From JBDKGV01 sp039798005 (GTDB taxonomy: Bacteria > Fibrobacterota > Fibrobacteria > UBA5070): DNA of 14,431 nt. The notes below the pieces were generated by a model. It did no database searches. It saw only the letters and a program-made list of their open reading frames with translations, and had not been told where the DNA came from. The position numbers and the translations under genes are program-made. The stretch covers positions 1 through 14,431 of the forward strand of contig JBDKGV010000080.1 of the NCBI GenBank assembly GCA_039798005.1. The letters run 5' to 3'. The first letter of the stretch is position 1. Every line of letters begins with the position of its first letter. Shown piece after piece: positions 1-6,775 of the stretch.

Positions 1-261
1 CTTGGAGAGCCATGTCCGGTGCAGGCGGAACTCCGCGCGCGTGCATCCCGCCGCCCCCTCGGTGAGCCTGCGGACTTTCCATCCATCGCCGTGGCGCTCA
101 CCGGCATACTGGTCTTGAGCCTGATCCCCAAGCCAAGCCAGCGCCTGATCGCACAGAGGGCAGTACGCATGCTCGAAGACACCCGGATGGAAGGCGATCG
201 GAACCAGCCGATGCCCCTTCGCCGGACAGACCCTTGAAACCGGCCCCATGCTGTGATCCAT
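1..261 (-). CDS. Partial hypothetical protein with zinc-ribbon-like cysteines (3' end outside window)
   Basis: An 87-codon frame without a stop runs from an ATG at 261 off the left edge. A strong Shine-Dalgarno stretch (GGGGAGG) lies a few bases upstream of the ATG, and third codon positions are mostly G or C, as in the neighbouring genes. The visible part has C12 and H17, then a C34-P-L-C37 knuckle, followed by W- and R-rich sequence. This suggests a small zinc-ribbon or treble-clef-like fold, but I do not recognise the family. It is divergent from the tRNA-Leu/tig unit. An internal ATG at 249 is an alternative start. Competing frames on both strands lack an RBS or a recognisable fold. The rest of the gene is needed to judge it. 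Confidence 0.5.
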   Translation of the reverse strand, partial: MDHSMGPVSRVCPAKGHRLVPIAFHPGVFEHAYCPLCDQALAWLGDQAQDQYAGERHGDGWKVRRLTEGAAGCTRAEFRLHRTWLSK

Positions 262-311
262 CCCGTCCTCCCCCCGACGCTTGCGCGCCCTGCAAAAATG
301 CCTGAATCTGA

Positions 312-343
312 TTGAACTCGACAAGGTAGGCAATACCTATATT
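312..343 (+). promoter_or_regulatory. Putative promoter of tRNA-Leu and tig
   Basis: An AT-richer island lies in otherwise GC-rich DNA. A TATATT hexamer at 338-343 fits the -10 consensus and would place transcription start near 350, 16 bases before the mature tRNA. The -35 is unclear: TTGAAC at 312-317 is the best hexamer but sits 20 bases away, and TCGACA at 318-323 is 14 away. The hexamer matches the TAnnTT pattern seen before other genes in this window. This is inferred from sequence only. Confidence 0.45.
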
Positions 344-365
344 TGCGCGCCTTCAACCGACTCTG

Positions 366-447
366 GCGAGAGTGGCGGAACTGGCAGACGCACCAGACTT
401 AGGATCTGGCGCCGCAAGGTGTGAGGGTTCAAATCCCTCCTCTCGCA
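366..447 (+). tRNA. tRNA-Leu (anticodon UAG)
   Basis: A full class II cloverleaf can be drawn. The acceptor stem pairs GCGAGAG (366-372) with CTCTCGC (440-446), with discriminator A447, the base typical of leucine tRNAs. The anticodon stem is CCAGA/TCTGG (393-397, 405-409) around loop CTTAGGA, giving anticodon UAG, which reads CUA and other CUN codons. The long variable region (410-422) is as expected for tRNA-Leu. The T arm is GAGGG/CCCTC around TTCAAAT. CCA is not encoded. tig starts 38 bases downstream with no terminator between, so the two are probably cotranscribed. Confidence 0.97.
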
Positions 448-485
448 TCTCTTCATCGACACAGGCTTTTCCAAGGAGACCATTC

Positions 486-1730
486 GTGAACGTCACTGTC
501 GCAAAGCGCAGCGCCACCGAGCAGGAACTCACCATCCAGCTTCCCGGCGCCGATCTGGCCAAGGCCTTCGAAGCCCGCCTGAATGAAGCCCGCAAGAACA
601 TCCAGCTTCCCGGCTTCCGCCCTGGCAAGACTCCCAAGGAGCTGATCCGCAAGCGCTACAGTGCCTCGATCCGCAATGAAGCCATCGACCAGCTCGTCGA
701 GCAGTCGGTCCGCGCCGCTTGCATCCAGGAGAAGATCCAGCCCGTGGCCCCCGGCAACGTCGAGGAATTCGACGCTCCCGAGATCGGTGCCGAAGGCGAC
801 ATCAAGTTCAAGATCGTGGTCGAGATCGACCCCGAGATCGAGGTCAAGGACTACGCGGACCTCGGTATCGTGCAGGAAGTCAAGGAATTGACCGACGCCG
901 AAGTCGACGAGGCCCTCGAAGGCCTGCGCGGCCGCGCCGCCGAAGTCAAGGAGGCCACCGAGCCGTCCAAGACCGGCGACATGGTCGGTGCCACCTACCG
1001 CCGCATCGAGATCGACGGCGTCGAGCGCGCCATCACCACCCCTTCCTTCCAGGCCGAGCTGGGTCGCGGCATCGCCGAGATCGACGCAGGGCTCACCGGC
1101 GTGACCGCCGGACAGGAAGTCTCGGTCGAGTTCACCTTCCCCGAGGACTACGCGGACGAGTCCTCCCGTGGCAAGTCGGGCAAGTACGAAGTGACCATCG
1201 ACAAGGTGCTCACCCGCGTCCTGCCGGAACTGACCGACGACCTGGCCGTGAAGTTCGGCATGGCCGACTTGGCCGAGCTCAAGGCTCGCGTGATCAAGGA
1301 CCTCACCGCCAACGCCGACCGTTCGGGCCGAGAAGCCGCTTGGGACAAGGCCATCGACGCGATTCTCGAGAAGAACGCCATCGAAGTGCCCAAGTCCCGC
1401 GTGAACAGCTACGTCGAGTGGCAGTACAAGCGCGTCCAGCAGCAGCAGGGCGGCGCCCAGTTGCCCCCGCTCGAGTCCCTGTTGCCCATCTGGGCTCCCG
1501 AGGCCGAGAAGGTGCTCAAGCGCCAGCGCGTCATCGGCTGGATCGCCGACAAGGAAGACATCCGCGCCTCCACCGAGGAAGTGGACGCCCGCATCGCCGA
1601 GATCGCCGGCCAGTACAACATCGAGCCCGAGGAGATCCGCGAGGAACTCAAGCGCTCGGGTCGCATCGCCGAGGTCCGCGAGGAACTGCGCGGAACAAAG
1701 ACCTTGAACTGGCTGATCGGCCAGCGCTAA
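486..1730 (+). CDS. tig: Trigger factor (ribosome-bound chaperone and peptidyl-prolyl isomerase)
   Basis: This 414-residue protein is the trigger factor that binds the ribosome exit tunnel and assists folding of nascent chains in the cytoplasm. The N-terminal ribosome-binding domain carries the family signature GFRPGKTP at residues 43-50. An FKBP-like PPIase domain follows at about 150-240, then the helical C-terminal chaperone domain. Length is slightly below the E. coli protein (432). The start is GTG at 486, chosen because AAGGAGA (473-479) lies six bases upstream and the translation MNVTVAKRSA matches a trigger factor N-terminus. The open frame extends upstream through the tRNA, but that part is not coding. 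The gene is followed directly by a strong terminator. Confidence 0.97.
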   Translation: MNVTVAKRSATEQELTIQLPGADLAKAFEARLNEARKNIQLPGFRPGKTPKELIRKRYSASIRNEAIDQLVEQSVRAACIQEKIQPVAPGNVEEFDAPEIGAEGDIKFKIVVEIDPEIEVKDYADLGIVQEVKELTDAEVDEALEGLRGRAAEVKEATEPSKTGDMVGATYRRIEIDGVERAITTPSFQAELGRGIAEIDAGLTGVTAGQEVSVEFTFPEDYADESSRGKSGKYEVTIDKVLTRVLPELTDDLAVKFGMADLAELKARVIKDLTANADRSGREAAWDKAIDAILEKNAIEVPKSRVNSYVEWQYKRVQQQQGGAQLPPLESLLPIWAPEAEKVLKRQRVIGWIADKEDIRASTEEVDARIAEIAGQYNIEPEEIREELKRSGRIAEVREELRGTKTLNWLIGQR

Positions 1731-1758
1731 GTCGCCTCCCCTCTCAGAGCGGGAACGC

Positions 1759-1798
1759 AAAAGCCCTCGTACCAACAGGTACGAGGGCTTTTGTTTTT
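1759..1798 (+). terminator. Rho-independent terminator after tig
   Basis: A perfect 15-bp stem (1759-1773 with 1778-1792, core GCCCTCGTACC) closes a 4-base AACA loop and runs into a T-rich tail (TTTTGTTTTTT). The stem begins 28 bases after the tig stop. The A-run on the 5' side of the stem could give weaker function in the other direction. Confidence 0.95.
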
Positions 1799-1864
1799 TG
1801 CGTCCAAAACCAGCACGCACGCCATCGCCCCAGGGATGCCGGCCGCAAGGCCCAAGACCCCGCA

Positions 1865-1966
1865 CTCGCCAGGCCCCTCGCCACCTGGTGGAGAGGGGCA
1901 GCCCGCCGCAGGCGGGCGGGGTGAGGCGGAGGCTTGGCAGGCAGCCCGGCCCGCCTGCCAAGGCGG
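1865..1966. repeat. GC-rich intergenic hairpin repeat (REP/MITE-like)
   Basis: Between the tig terminator and the glgM promoter lies a block of nested inverted repeats. It contains an imperfect CCCCTCGCCA / TGGAGAGGGG pair (1874-1896), a perfect GCCCGCC-gca-GGCGGGC hairpin (1901-1917) and a perfect 10-bp CTTGGCAGGC / GCCTGCCAAG hairpin (1933-1942 with 1953-1962). The wording (GGAGAGGGGCAGCCCGC then GGCGGGGTGAG) resembles dispersed palindromic repeats common between genes in other GC-rich bacteria. Only one copy is present in the window, so repeat status is inferred from the resemblance. The open frame through it is not thought to be translated. Confidence 0.5.
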
Positions 1967-2024
1967 GGGCGCCCAAGGCATGATCCCGTTACAAATTTCC
2001 GCCTTTGCCGCCTTCACTTGGTCG

Positions 2025-2036
2025 TACATTCCATCG
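2025..2036 (+). promoter_or_regulatory. Putative -10 box giving a leaderless glgM transcript
   Basis: TACATT at 2025-2030 is followed by exactly six bases and then the ATG of glgM, so transcription would begin at or next to the start codon. No Shine-Dalgarno sequence is visible upstream. A -35 is not clear (TTGCCG at 2005-2010 is 14 bases away). The same hexamer-to-start distance occurs before ribF and mlaE. Confidence 0.4.
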
Positions 2037-3266
2037 ATGCGCATAGCCTTGCTCACCAACGAATTTCCTCCGCACATCTACGGCGGCGCCGGTGTCCACA
2101 TCGACCATCTCTCGCGCGAGCTTTCCAAGCTGTGCGAGGTCAAGGTCTTCTGCTTTGGCGAACAGAGCGTCACCGAAGGACCGCTGCAAGTCCAGGGAAT
2201 TCCCCTGACAAGCCCCGTCCAAGCCTTGGACAAGCGCCACGAAGGCGCCTACAACGCCATGAACCGCAACATCGCGATGTCCGCGGCCATGGAAGGCTTC
2301 GACCTCGTCCATTGCCACACGTGGTACAGCCACTTTGCCGGCATCCTGGCCCGCACCGCCCACCGGATCCCGCTGGTGCTCACCACCCACAGCCTCGAGC
2401 CTTCGCGCCCGTGGAAGGCCGAGCAATTGGGCCAAGGGGGTTACAACCTTTCGTGCTGGATCGAAGGCACCGCCTACAAGACCGCCGACGGCATCTTGGC
2501 CGTGAGCCAGGGCATGAGCCACGATGTCCAGCGGTTCTACGGTGTCGAACCCTCGCGCGTGGGCATCGTCCACAACGGCATCCAATTGGCCGAATGCCGG
2601 ACCGAAGCCGATCCGGAACACCTGACAAGCCTTGGCATCGACCCCGCCCGCCCCTTTGTGCTGTTCGTGGGTCGCATCACCCGCCAGAAGGGCATCCACC
2701 ACTTCCTGCGCGCCGCCCGCCACCTGGACCCGAATGCCCAGATCGTGCTGGCCGCAAGCGCGCCCGACACCAAGCAGATGGAGGACGAGGTCGAGGAGGC
2801 GGTGAAATACCTGCAGCTCACCCGCAGCGGTGTGGTCTGGATTCAGCAGGCGGTCGATCGGGCGCGCCTCGCGTCCCTCTACGCCGGGGCGGCGGTCTTC
2901 GTCTGCCCCAGCGTCTATGAACCGTTCGGCATCACCAACCTGGAGGCCATGGGCTCCTGCACACCGGTCGTGGCATCCGCCGTGGGCGGCATCCCCGAGA
3001 TCATCGTGGAAGGCGAGACGGGGCACCTGGTGGCCTTCCCGCCCGTTTCCGAGACCGACCCGGAGCCGCAGTCGCCCGAGATGTTCGCACGTGACCTCGC
3101 CCTTCGCATCAACGCCCTGCTCAAGGACCCGGCCAAGGCCGCCCGCATGGGCAAGGCCGCTCGCGAGCGGGTGGAGGCGAAGTTCAGCTGGGACGCCATC
3201 GCCCGGCAGACCCTCTCGTTCTACGAAGAGGTGATCGCCCGCCACCGGGCCGAGACCACGCACTGA
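2037..3266 (+). CDS. glgM: Glycogen synthase, corynebacterial type (GT4; ADP-glucose/maltose-1-phosphate synthase GlgM-like)
   Basis: A 409-residue GT-B fold glycosyltransferase of family GT4. It closely resembles the actinobacterial glycogen synthase family, in which the Mycobacterium enzyme joins ADP-glucose to glucose-1-phosphate to make maltose-1-phosphate for the GlgE alpha-glucan route. Visible markers are the N-terminal GGAGVH loop (16-21), HTWY and THSLEP segments (about 94-122), the nucleotide-sugar binding GRITRQKG with R213 and K218, and the E-x7-E motif EPFGITNLE (295-303). Length is normal for the family. The ATG at 2037 is the right N-terminus (MRIALLTNEFPP), although the frame is open further upstream through the repeat. 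There is no Shine-Dalgarno site. Whether the product is glycogen directly or maltose-1-phosphate cannot be decided from sequence. Confidence 0.93.
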   Translation: MRIALLTNEFPPHIYGGAGVHIDHLSRELSKLCEVKVFCFGEQSVTEGPLQVQGIPLTSPVQALDKRHEGAYNAMNRNIAMSAAMEGFDLVHCHTWYSHFAGILARTAHRIPLVLTTHSLEPSRPWKAEQLGQGGYNLSCWIEGTAYKTADGILAVSQGMSHDVQRFYGVEPSRVGIVHNGIQLAECRTEADPEHLTSLGIDPARPFVLFVGRITRQKGIHHFLRAARHLDPNAQIVLAASAPDTKQMEDEVEEAVKYLQLTRSGVVWIQQAVDRARLASLYAGAAVFVCPSVYEPFGITNLEAMGSCTPVVASAVGGIPEIIVEGETGHLVAFPPVSETDPEPQSPEMFARDLALRINALLKDPAKAARMGKAARERVEAKFSWDAIARQTLSFYEEVIARHRAETTH

Positions 3267-3273
3267 AGGATTC

Positions 3274-3290
3274 CCGCCCATTTCGGGCGG
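3274..3290. other. Small GC hairpin between glgM and bioC
   Basis: CCGCCC (3274-3279) pairs with GGGCGG (3285-3290) around a 5-base loop, starting 7 bases after the glgM stop. No T-run follows, so it is at best a weak terminator or an mRNA 3'-end stabiliser. It could also lie in the promoter region of bioC. Confidence 0.3.
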
Positions 3291-3312
3291 TGAGTTTGGC
3301 ATCTTTATAGCC

Positions 3313-4068
3313 GTGGGGCATCTGCAGACCAAGTTCGAACGGGCCAGCCGGACCTACGAGAATCACTCCGAGGTGCAGCGCGAGATGGCGGTGCGCCTTG
3401 TCAGCCTGATTCCGGCCTGTCGACCGCGCACCATCCTGGAACTGGCCTGCGGCACCGGGCACCTGACCTTGGAACTGGCACGCCGCTTCCCTGCCGTGCC
3501 GCTCATGGCCACCGACCTCTCCGAAGGCATGCTCCTTTGCACCCGGCAGAAGCTTGAAGGCGTCGTCGAGTCCCTTGAACTGGCTTGCATGGATGCCGCC
3601 GAGGTCGATCTGTGCCGCGCCGATCTCATCGGCTCGAACGCCTTGGTCCAATGGTTTCCCGAACTGGATGGCCACCTTCGCAAGGTCGCCATCGCCTTGA
3701 ATCCCGGTGGACACTACGCCTTTTCCGGGTTCTGCAACGGCAACTTCCCCGAGCTGAACGGGATCCTCGCCGCTCCTCCCTTCGAGTACCGGGAATTTCC
3801 CGGACACACGCTGGAAACCGCAGCCAGTGCCGCTCGTGCGGCAGGCTTCGAGGTCCTGCACCAATCGCAGCATGTCCACCCGGTCATCTATCCGTCGGTG
3901 CGCGACTTCCTGGACATGCTCAAGAGCACCGGCGCCGTGCGTTCCCCGGAAAAGCCCTTCAGCCGTTCCAGAGCCCTGACGCTCCTGCGGGAACTGGAGA
4001 AGCTTTCGAGCCAAGAGGGCTTCACGGCGACGTGGATGCCTTGGTTCCTCATCTTGCGCAAGCCCTGA
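3313..4068 (+). CDS. bioC: BioC-like malonyl-[acyl-carrier protein] O-methyltransferase
   Basis: A 251-residue class I SAM-dependent methyltransferase. BioC methylates the malonyl group on ACP so that fatty acid synthesis can build pimelate for biotin. Sequence marks are the BioC-style N-terminus (KFERASRTYENHSEVQ, 7-22), SAM motif I ELACGTG (43-49), acidic D68 after the second strand, the SNALVQWF segment (108-115) typical of BioC, and NPGGHYAFS with NFPEL (130-148). The GTG at 3313 keeps the conserved N-terminus; the next in-frame ATG (residue 25) would cut it. No Shine-Dalgarno site is visible, and a TTTATA box ends only four bases before the GTG. No other biotin gene is nearby, so a related small-molecule methyltransferase is a possible alternative. 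Confidence 0.82.
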   Translation: MGHLQTKFERASRTYENHSEVQREMAVRLVSLIPACRPRTILELACGTGHLTLELARRFPAVPLMATDLSEGMLLCTRQKLEGVVESLELACMDAAEVDLCRADLIGSNALVQWFPELDGHLRKVAIALNPGGHYAFSGFCNGNFPELNGILAAPPFEYREFPGHTLETAASAARAAGFEVLHQSQHVHPVIYPSVRDFLDMLKSTGAVRSPEKPFSRSRALTLLRELEKLSSQEGFTATWMPWFLILRKP

Positions 4069-4208
4069 TTCCAAGGATCCTTTGCGGTCGGCCCCGTTTC
4101 GCCCGATCCACTCCCATGCCAGTTTTCGAGGAACCTGGCCCGAAGGCCTTCGACCCGGATCATCCGCCCCGTCCTGCAAGGGGACGGCACAGGACAGAAT
4201 CCGTCAAA
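4069..4208. other. Convergent intergenic region between bioC and ribF
   Basis: A 140-base region between two gene ends. It holds a perfect 12-base palindrome CGAAGGCCTTCG (4141-4152) and a hairpin CCGTCC / GGACGG (4169-4174 with 4182-4187, 7-base loop). The 20-base stop-associated element overlaps its right end. No T-run marks a classical terminator for either strand and no gene is seen. Confidence 0.4.
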
Positions 4209-4212
4209 TCAC
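4193..4212 (-). repeat. Stop-codon-associated 20-base element, copy 1 (ribF 3' end)
   Basis: Plus-strand GACAGAATCCGTCAAATCAC overlaps the TGA stop of ribF. It matches the other two copies (12028-12047, 14283-14302) under the consensus GACAGRWTYYGTCAAATYAC. The outer GAC/GTC parts form a short inverted repeat. Confidence 0.55.
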
Positions 4213-5150
4213 AATGGACACCCGAGGATCGCGCGCGCGTCATGCTCGTCCCGCTTGAGCTGGACGCACAGGGCCTGAACCGATTCAAACGCGCGGGATC
4301 CGCGCAGGAAGCGGGTCAGTTCCAACCGGCAGAAGTCACCGTAACAGGGACCGGGGCCGCCCAGCACATGCGCCTCGACCAGGCGCAGGTCGCGCAGGAA
4401 GGTCGGTGCCCTGCCTACGTTGACCACGGCAGGACGCCTGCCGTGCTCCGGCATCTCCAGCCACCCGACGTACACGCCGTCCGCCGGCAGGAGTTTTCGT
4501 GGACTCACCGGATCGAGGTTGGCGGTGGGAAAGCCGATGGTCCTGCCCCGTTGATCGCCCTGAACGACCTCCCCCAGATAGGTCCACGGATGGCCAAGCA
4601 AGGCCACGGCCTCGTCAAAGCCTCCATCGGCCACCAGCAACTCACGAATACGGGTGGAATTGACGACTCCATCCAGCTCCAGAGGCGGCACGATCGAAAG
4701 ACCGATGCCCTTCGCCTGCAGATGTGGCATCAGGGCCTCGGCCGTCCCTTCAGCGCCGCGTCCAAAGCGGTGATCCCACCCGAGCACGAATTCGCGCACC
4801 CCCAGCGAGGCGATGAGCACATCGACGAAGCCGATCGCGCTCAGGCGCCGGACCTCCTCGTCAAAGCGCAGCGTAAGGGCATGGTCCGCACCATGATCGC
4901 GCAGCAGCACCTCGCGCTCCTTCCATGTGGAGAGCAGCAGCGGTCCCCCGTGGGCATCGAGAAAATGCCGCGTGTGCGGCTCGAAACTCAAGACCACCAG
5001 ATCGACACCAAGCTTCACCGCCCTTGCCTTCGCGATGGCAAGCAGCTCCTGGTGACCGCGATGCACGCCGTCGAAATTTCCCAGCGTGACCACGCAACCG
5101 CCCGCCGGGCGGCGAACGGCCAAGGTCTCGATATCCAATGGATGTGGCAT
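4209..5150 (-). CDS. ribF: Bifunctional riboflavin kinase / FAD synthetase
   Basis: A 313-residue protein, the usual RibF length, that converts riboflavin to FMN and then FAD using ATP in the cytoplasm. The N-terminal adenylyltransferase domain shows GNFDGVHRGH (24-33), FVLGWDHRFG (121-130) and STRIR (165-169). The C-terminal riboflavin kinase domain shows GRTIGFPTANL (202-212), PADGVYVG (222-229), NVGRAPTF (244-251) and the VEAH segment with E259. The ATG at 5150 gives a normal N-terminus. The gene lies 98 bases after the lipoprotein gene in the same direction but has its own -10-like box six bases before the ATG, so it is probably transcribed separately. Confidence 0.97.
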   Translation of the reverse strand: MPHPLDIETLAVRRPAGGCVVTLGNFDGVHRGHQELLAIAKARAVKLGVDLVVLSFEPHTRHFLDAHGGPLLLSTWKEREVLLRDHGADHALTLRFDEEVRRLSAIGFVDVLIASLGVREFVLGWDHRFGRGAEGTAEALMPHLQAKGIGLSIVPPLELDGVVNSTRIRELLVADGGFDEAVALLGHPWTYLGEVVQGDQRGRTIGFPTANLDPVSPRKLLPADGVYVGWLEMPEHGRRPAVVNVGRAPTFLRDLRLVEAHVLGGPGPCYGDFCRLELTRFLRGSRAFESVQALCVQLKRDEHDARAILGCPL

Positions 5151-5162
5151 TCCTGCAATCTA
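5151..5162 (-). promoter_or_regulatory. Putative -10 box giving a leaderless ribF transcript
   Basis: Read on the minus strand, TAGATT (5162-5157) is followed by six bases (GCAGGA) and then the ribF ATG. The AGGA in the spacer is too close to the ATG to act as a normal ribosome binding site. The best -35-like hexamer (TTCTGG) is only 14 bases upstream, which is weak support. Confidence 0.4.
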
Positions 5163-5248
5163 GCCAGAATCCGTCGCCAGAACCCCGGTTCGATCGGCAC
5201 AGTCTCCCATGGATGGATATTTCCGCGTGGTCCAACTTCGGGACGCGA

Positions 5249-5878
5249 TCACGGCAGCGGGGGTTCCTCACGCATCACGGAATCGATGGCCCGGATCGTC
5301 ACGTCCATGTCCGTCTGCAACAACCCCGACAAGGCCTGCACGATCAGGACCCTCCCCTCCCCGCTGACCTCATGCCGGGTATCCATGTTGCACGACCAAA
5401 GCACCCGATTGTCCGCCAGACGAACGAAATCCAGATTCAAGCCAAGGTGCGCAAATCGCCCCGAGGGCGTGTTGTATTCCTCCAGCGAGTTGACCCTTCC
5501 CCGCAGTTCGTAGCCGGGCCGGTATTCGTTGTACTGGTTCTGCACCGCACTGAAGAGCTGCACCTGGGACAGGTGCTTGCCGACCATGTCGCTCACCACG
5601 TGCTCGGGCCTGACCGCCCAGCGGTCGTCGGCATGGTACCGGATCTCATGGGTCGAGGTCCGGTACACCAGCTCGGAACGCAGGTAGGCCTCGCCCATCG
5701 CGAAATTGCGCACAAGCACCGTGCTGGGCCAAGGCGACTTCCCGACCCGCTCCGTCGAGACGGTCGGCGTGTAGTCAAGGACGTAGAATCGGGTGTCCGA
5801 AGAGGGTCCGGCAAAGCACCCCGAGAGCATCCCGAGCGCGCACGCCAGGACGGAAAAGGTCAAGATCCGCATGGCCAT
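5249..5878 (-). CDS. ABC-type transport auxiliary lipoprotein (PqiC/ABC_trans_aux-like) of the Mla system
   Basis: A 209-residue lipoprotein with a short basic N-terminus, a hydrophobic stretch and a lipobox LSGC (cysteine at residue 21 from this start). The mature part begins DTRFYVLDYTP, the usual opening of the ABC-type transport auxiliary family linked to MCE/Pqi-type lipid transporters. Such proteins sit in the periplasm anchored to the inner leaflet of the outer membrane and help bridge the MCE protein. It follows mlaD with a TGATG overlap (ATG at 5878); GTG at 5881 or ATG at 5872 are alternative starts. An AAGGAGAGG site lies in the end of mlaD. The family call rests on the N-terminal pattern, size and operon position. 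Confidence 0.85.
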   Translation of the reverse strand: MAMRILTFSVLACALGMLSGCFAGPSSDTRFYVLDYTPTVSTERVGKSPWPSTVLVRNFAMGEAYLRSELVYRTSTHEIRYHADDRWAVRPEHVVSDMVGKHLSQVQLFSAVQNQYNEYRPGYELRGRVNSLEEYNTPSGRFAHLGLNLDFVRLADNRVLWSCNMDTRHEVSGEGRVLIVQALSGLLQTDMDVTIRAIDSVMREEPPLP

Positions 5879-6759
5879 CACCTCTCCTTCTTTTCCATGG
5901 AGCGCAGCAGCGCCGTCGGGTTGTCCCGGATGGTCTGGCTGAAATCGGCAAGGTTGCGCATGGTCGTGCTCATGTCCTCGAGCGTGTGGTAGATGCCGCT
6001 CTGCGAGCGCCCCAGCATCAGGTCCGCGCGCCGCGCGACGTTCGAAATGGCCGCGGTCGCCGTGTCGATGCGGGCCATGGTCCGCGCCGGCTGGATGACC
6101 GCGATGGTGCTGTCCACCTTGCGGGCCACATTTTCCATGTGATCGGCGACCTTGGACACCCGACGATCCAGGTGCATGTCCTGAAGGCTTGTGGAAAACC
6201 TCGCGACGGCACGGGTCGTTCCCCGCAAATCCCCCATGATCGAATCGATCTGTTTTTGCCGATCCTGACCTGTCATGCGCTCGAGATTGACCAGGACATG
6301 CGCACTGGTGCTGGCCACCGTATCGAGGGAATTGAGGATCGAGGTGGTCTGACTGGGACGGGTCGGCAGAATGCTGCCGGGGCGCGCCTGCCCCGTGGCC
6401 GGATTTCCCGGAACCAGTTCCAGGTACTTCAGGCCCGTGATGCCGAAGATCTCGAGAGTCGCGACGGCATCCTGGTACACCGGAGCATCCCGTTCGACTT
6501 CGATGCCGACCAGGATCCGTTCCGGATCGGACTTGTCGAACTCAAGCGATGTGATGCGGCCGACCTCGATCCCCCGCAACTGGACTTTCGCCCCCTTGGA
6601 AAGACCGGAGACGGATTCCCCTCGCACCTCGCACGCAAGGGCCAGCTTCTTGCTCAGAAGGCTCCCGCCCACCAGACTGCCCAAGGCAAGGAGCCCCAAG
6701 GCGACCCCGCTTGCGAGGAAGATCCCGGTCCATCGCAACTGCGAGGCGGACGGATTCAT
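5878..6759 (-). CDS. mlaD: MCE-family lipid-binding protein, MlaD-type
   Basis: A 293-residue MCE protein of the periplasmic side of a lipid ABC transporter. Residues about 10-35 form one N-terminal transmembrane anchor. The MCE domain covers about 38-115, with the typical VSGLSKGAKVQLRGIEVGRI (50-69) and a FGITGLKYLEL segment (104-114). The remaining 170 residues are helical and end in an NPTALLR motif seen in many MCE proteins. It begins 16 bases after mlaF and overlaps the lipoprotein gene. It is longer than E. coli MlaD (183) because of the helical tail, which is common outside the Enterobacteria. The tail may form a channel-like or tunnel extension (inference). Confidence 0.93.
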   Translation of the reverse strand: MNPSASQLRWTGIFLASGVALGLLALGSLVGGSLLSKKLALACEVRGESVSGLSKGAKVQLRGIEVGRITSLEFDKSDPERILVGIEVERDAPVYQDAVATLEIFGITGLKYLELVPGNPATGQARPGSILPTRPSQTTSILNSLDTVASTSAHVLVNLERMTGQDRQKQIDSIMGDLRGTTRAVARFSTSLQDMHLDRRVSKVADHMENVARKVDSTIAVIQPARTMARIDTATAAISNVARRADLMLGRSQSGIYHTLEDMSTTMRNLADFSQTIRDNPTALLRSMEKKER

Positions 6760-6775
6760 GACTTCGCGGATGGCA

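Noticed and set aside
19..237. 72-codon plus-strand frame at the left edge
   Set aside because: No ribosome binding site; the opposite-strand frame with a strong RBS and cysteine pattern is more likely real.
372..485. Upstream extension of the tig open frame
   Set aside because: It runs through the tRNA-Leu gene; GTG at 486 has a proper ribosome binding site and the correct N-terminus.
453..1976. 507-codon minus-strand open frame opposite tig
   Set aside because: Repetitive L/G/V/D-rich shadow of a high-GC gene; it crosses the tig terminator and has no domain.
1791..2036. N-terminal extension of the glgM frame
   Set aside because: Its translation is a G/P/A-rich reading of the hairpin repeat; the family N-terminus begins at 2037.
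3293..3312. Sigma-54-like TGGCA upstream of bioC
   Set aside because: The matching -12 GC element at the required spacing is absent.
4141..4187. Hairpins between bioC and ribF as terminators
   Set aside because: No T-run follows on either strand, so they are not called as terminators.
3585..5513. 642-codon plus-strand open frame across bioC, the intergenic region and ribF
   Set aside because: It is antisense to ribF and overlaps bioC in another frame, both certain genes; composition is typical of a shadow frame.
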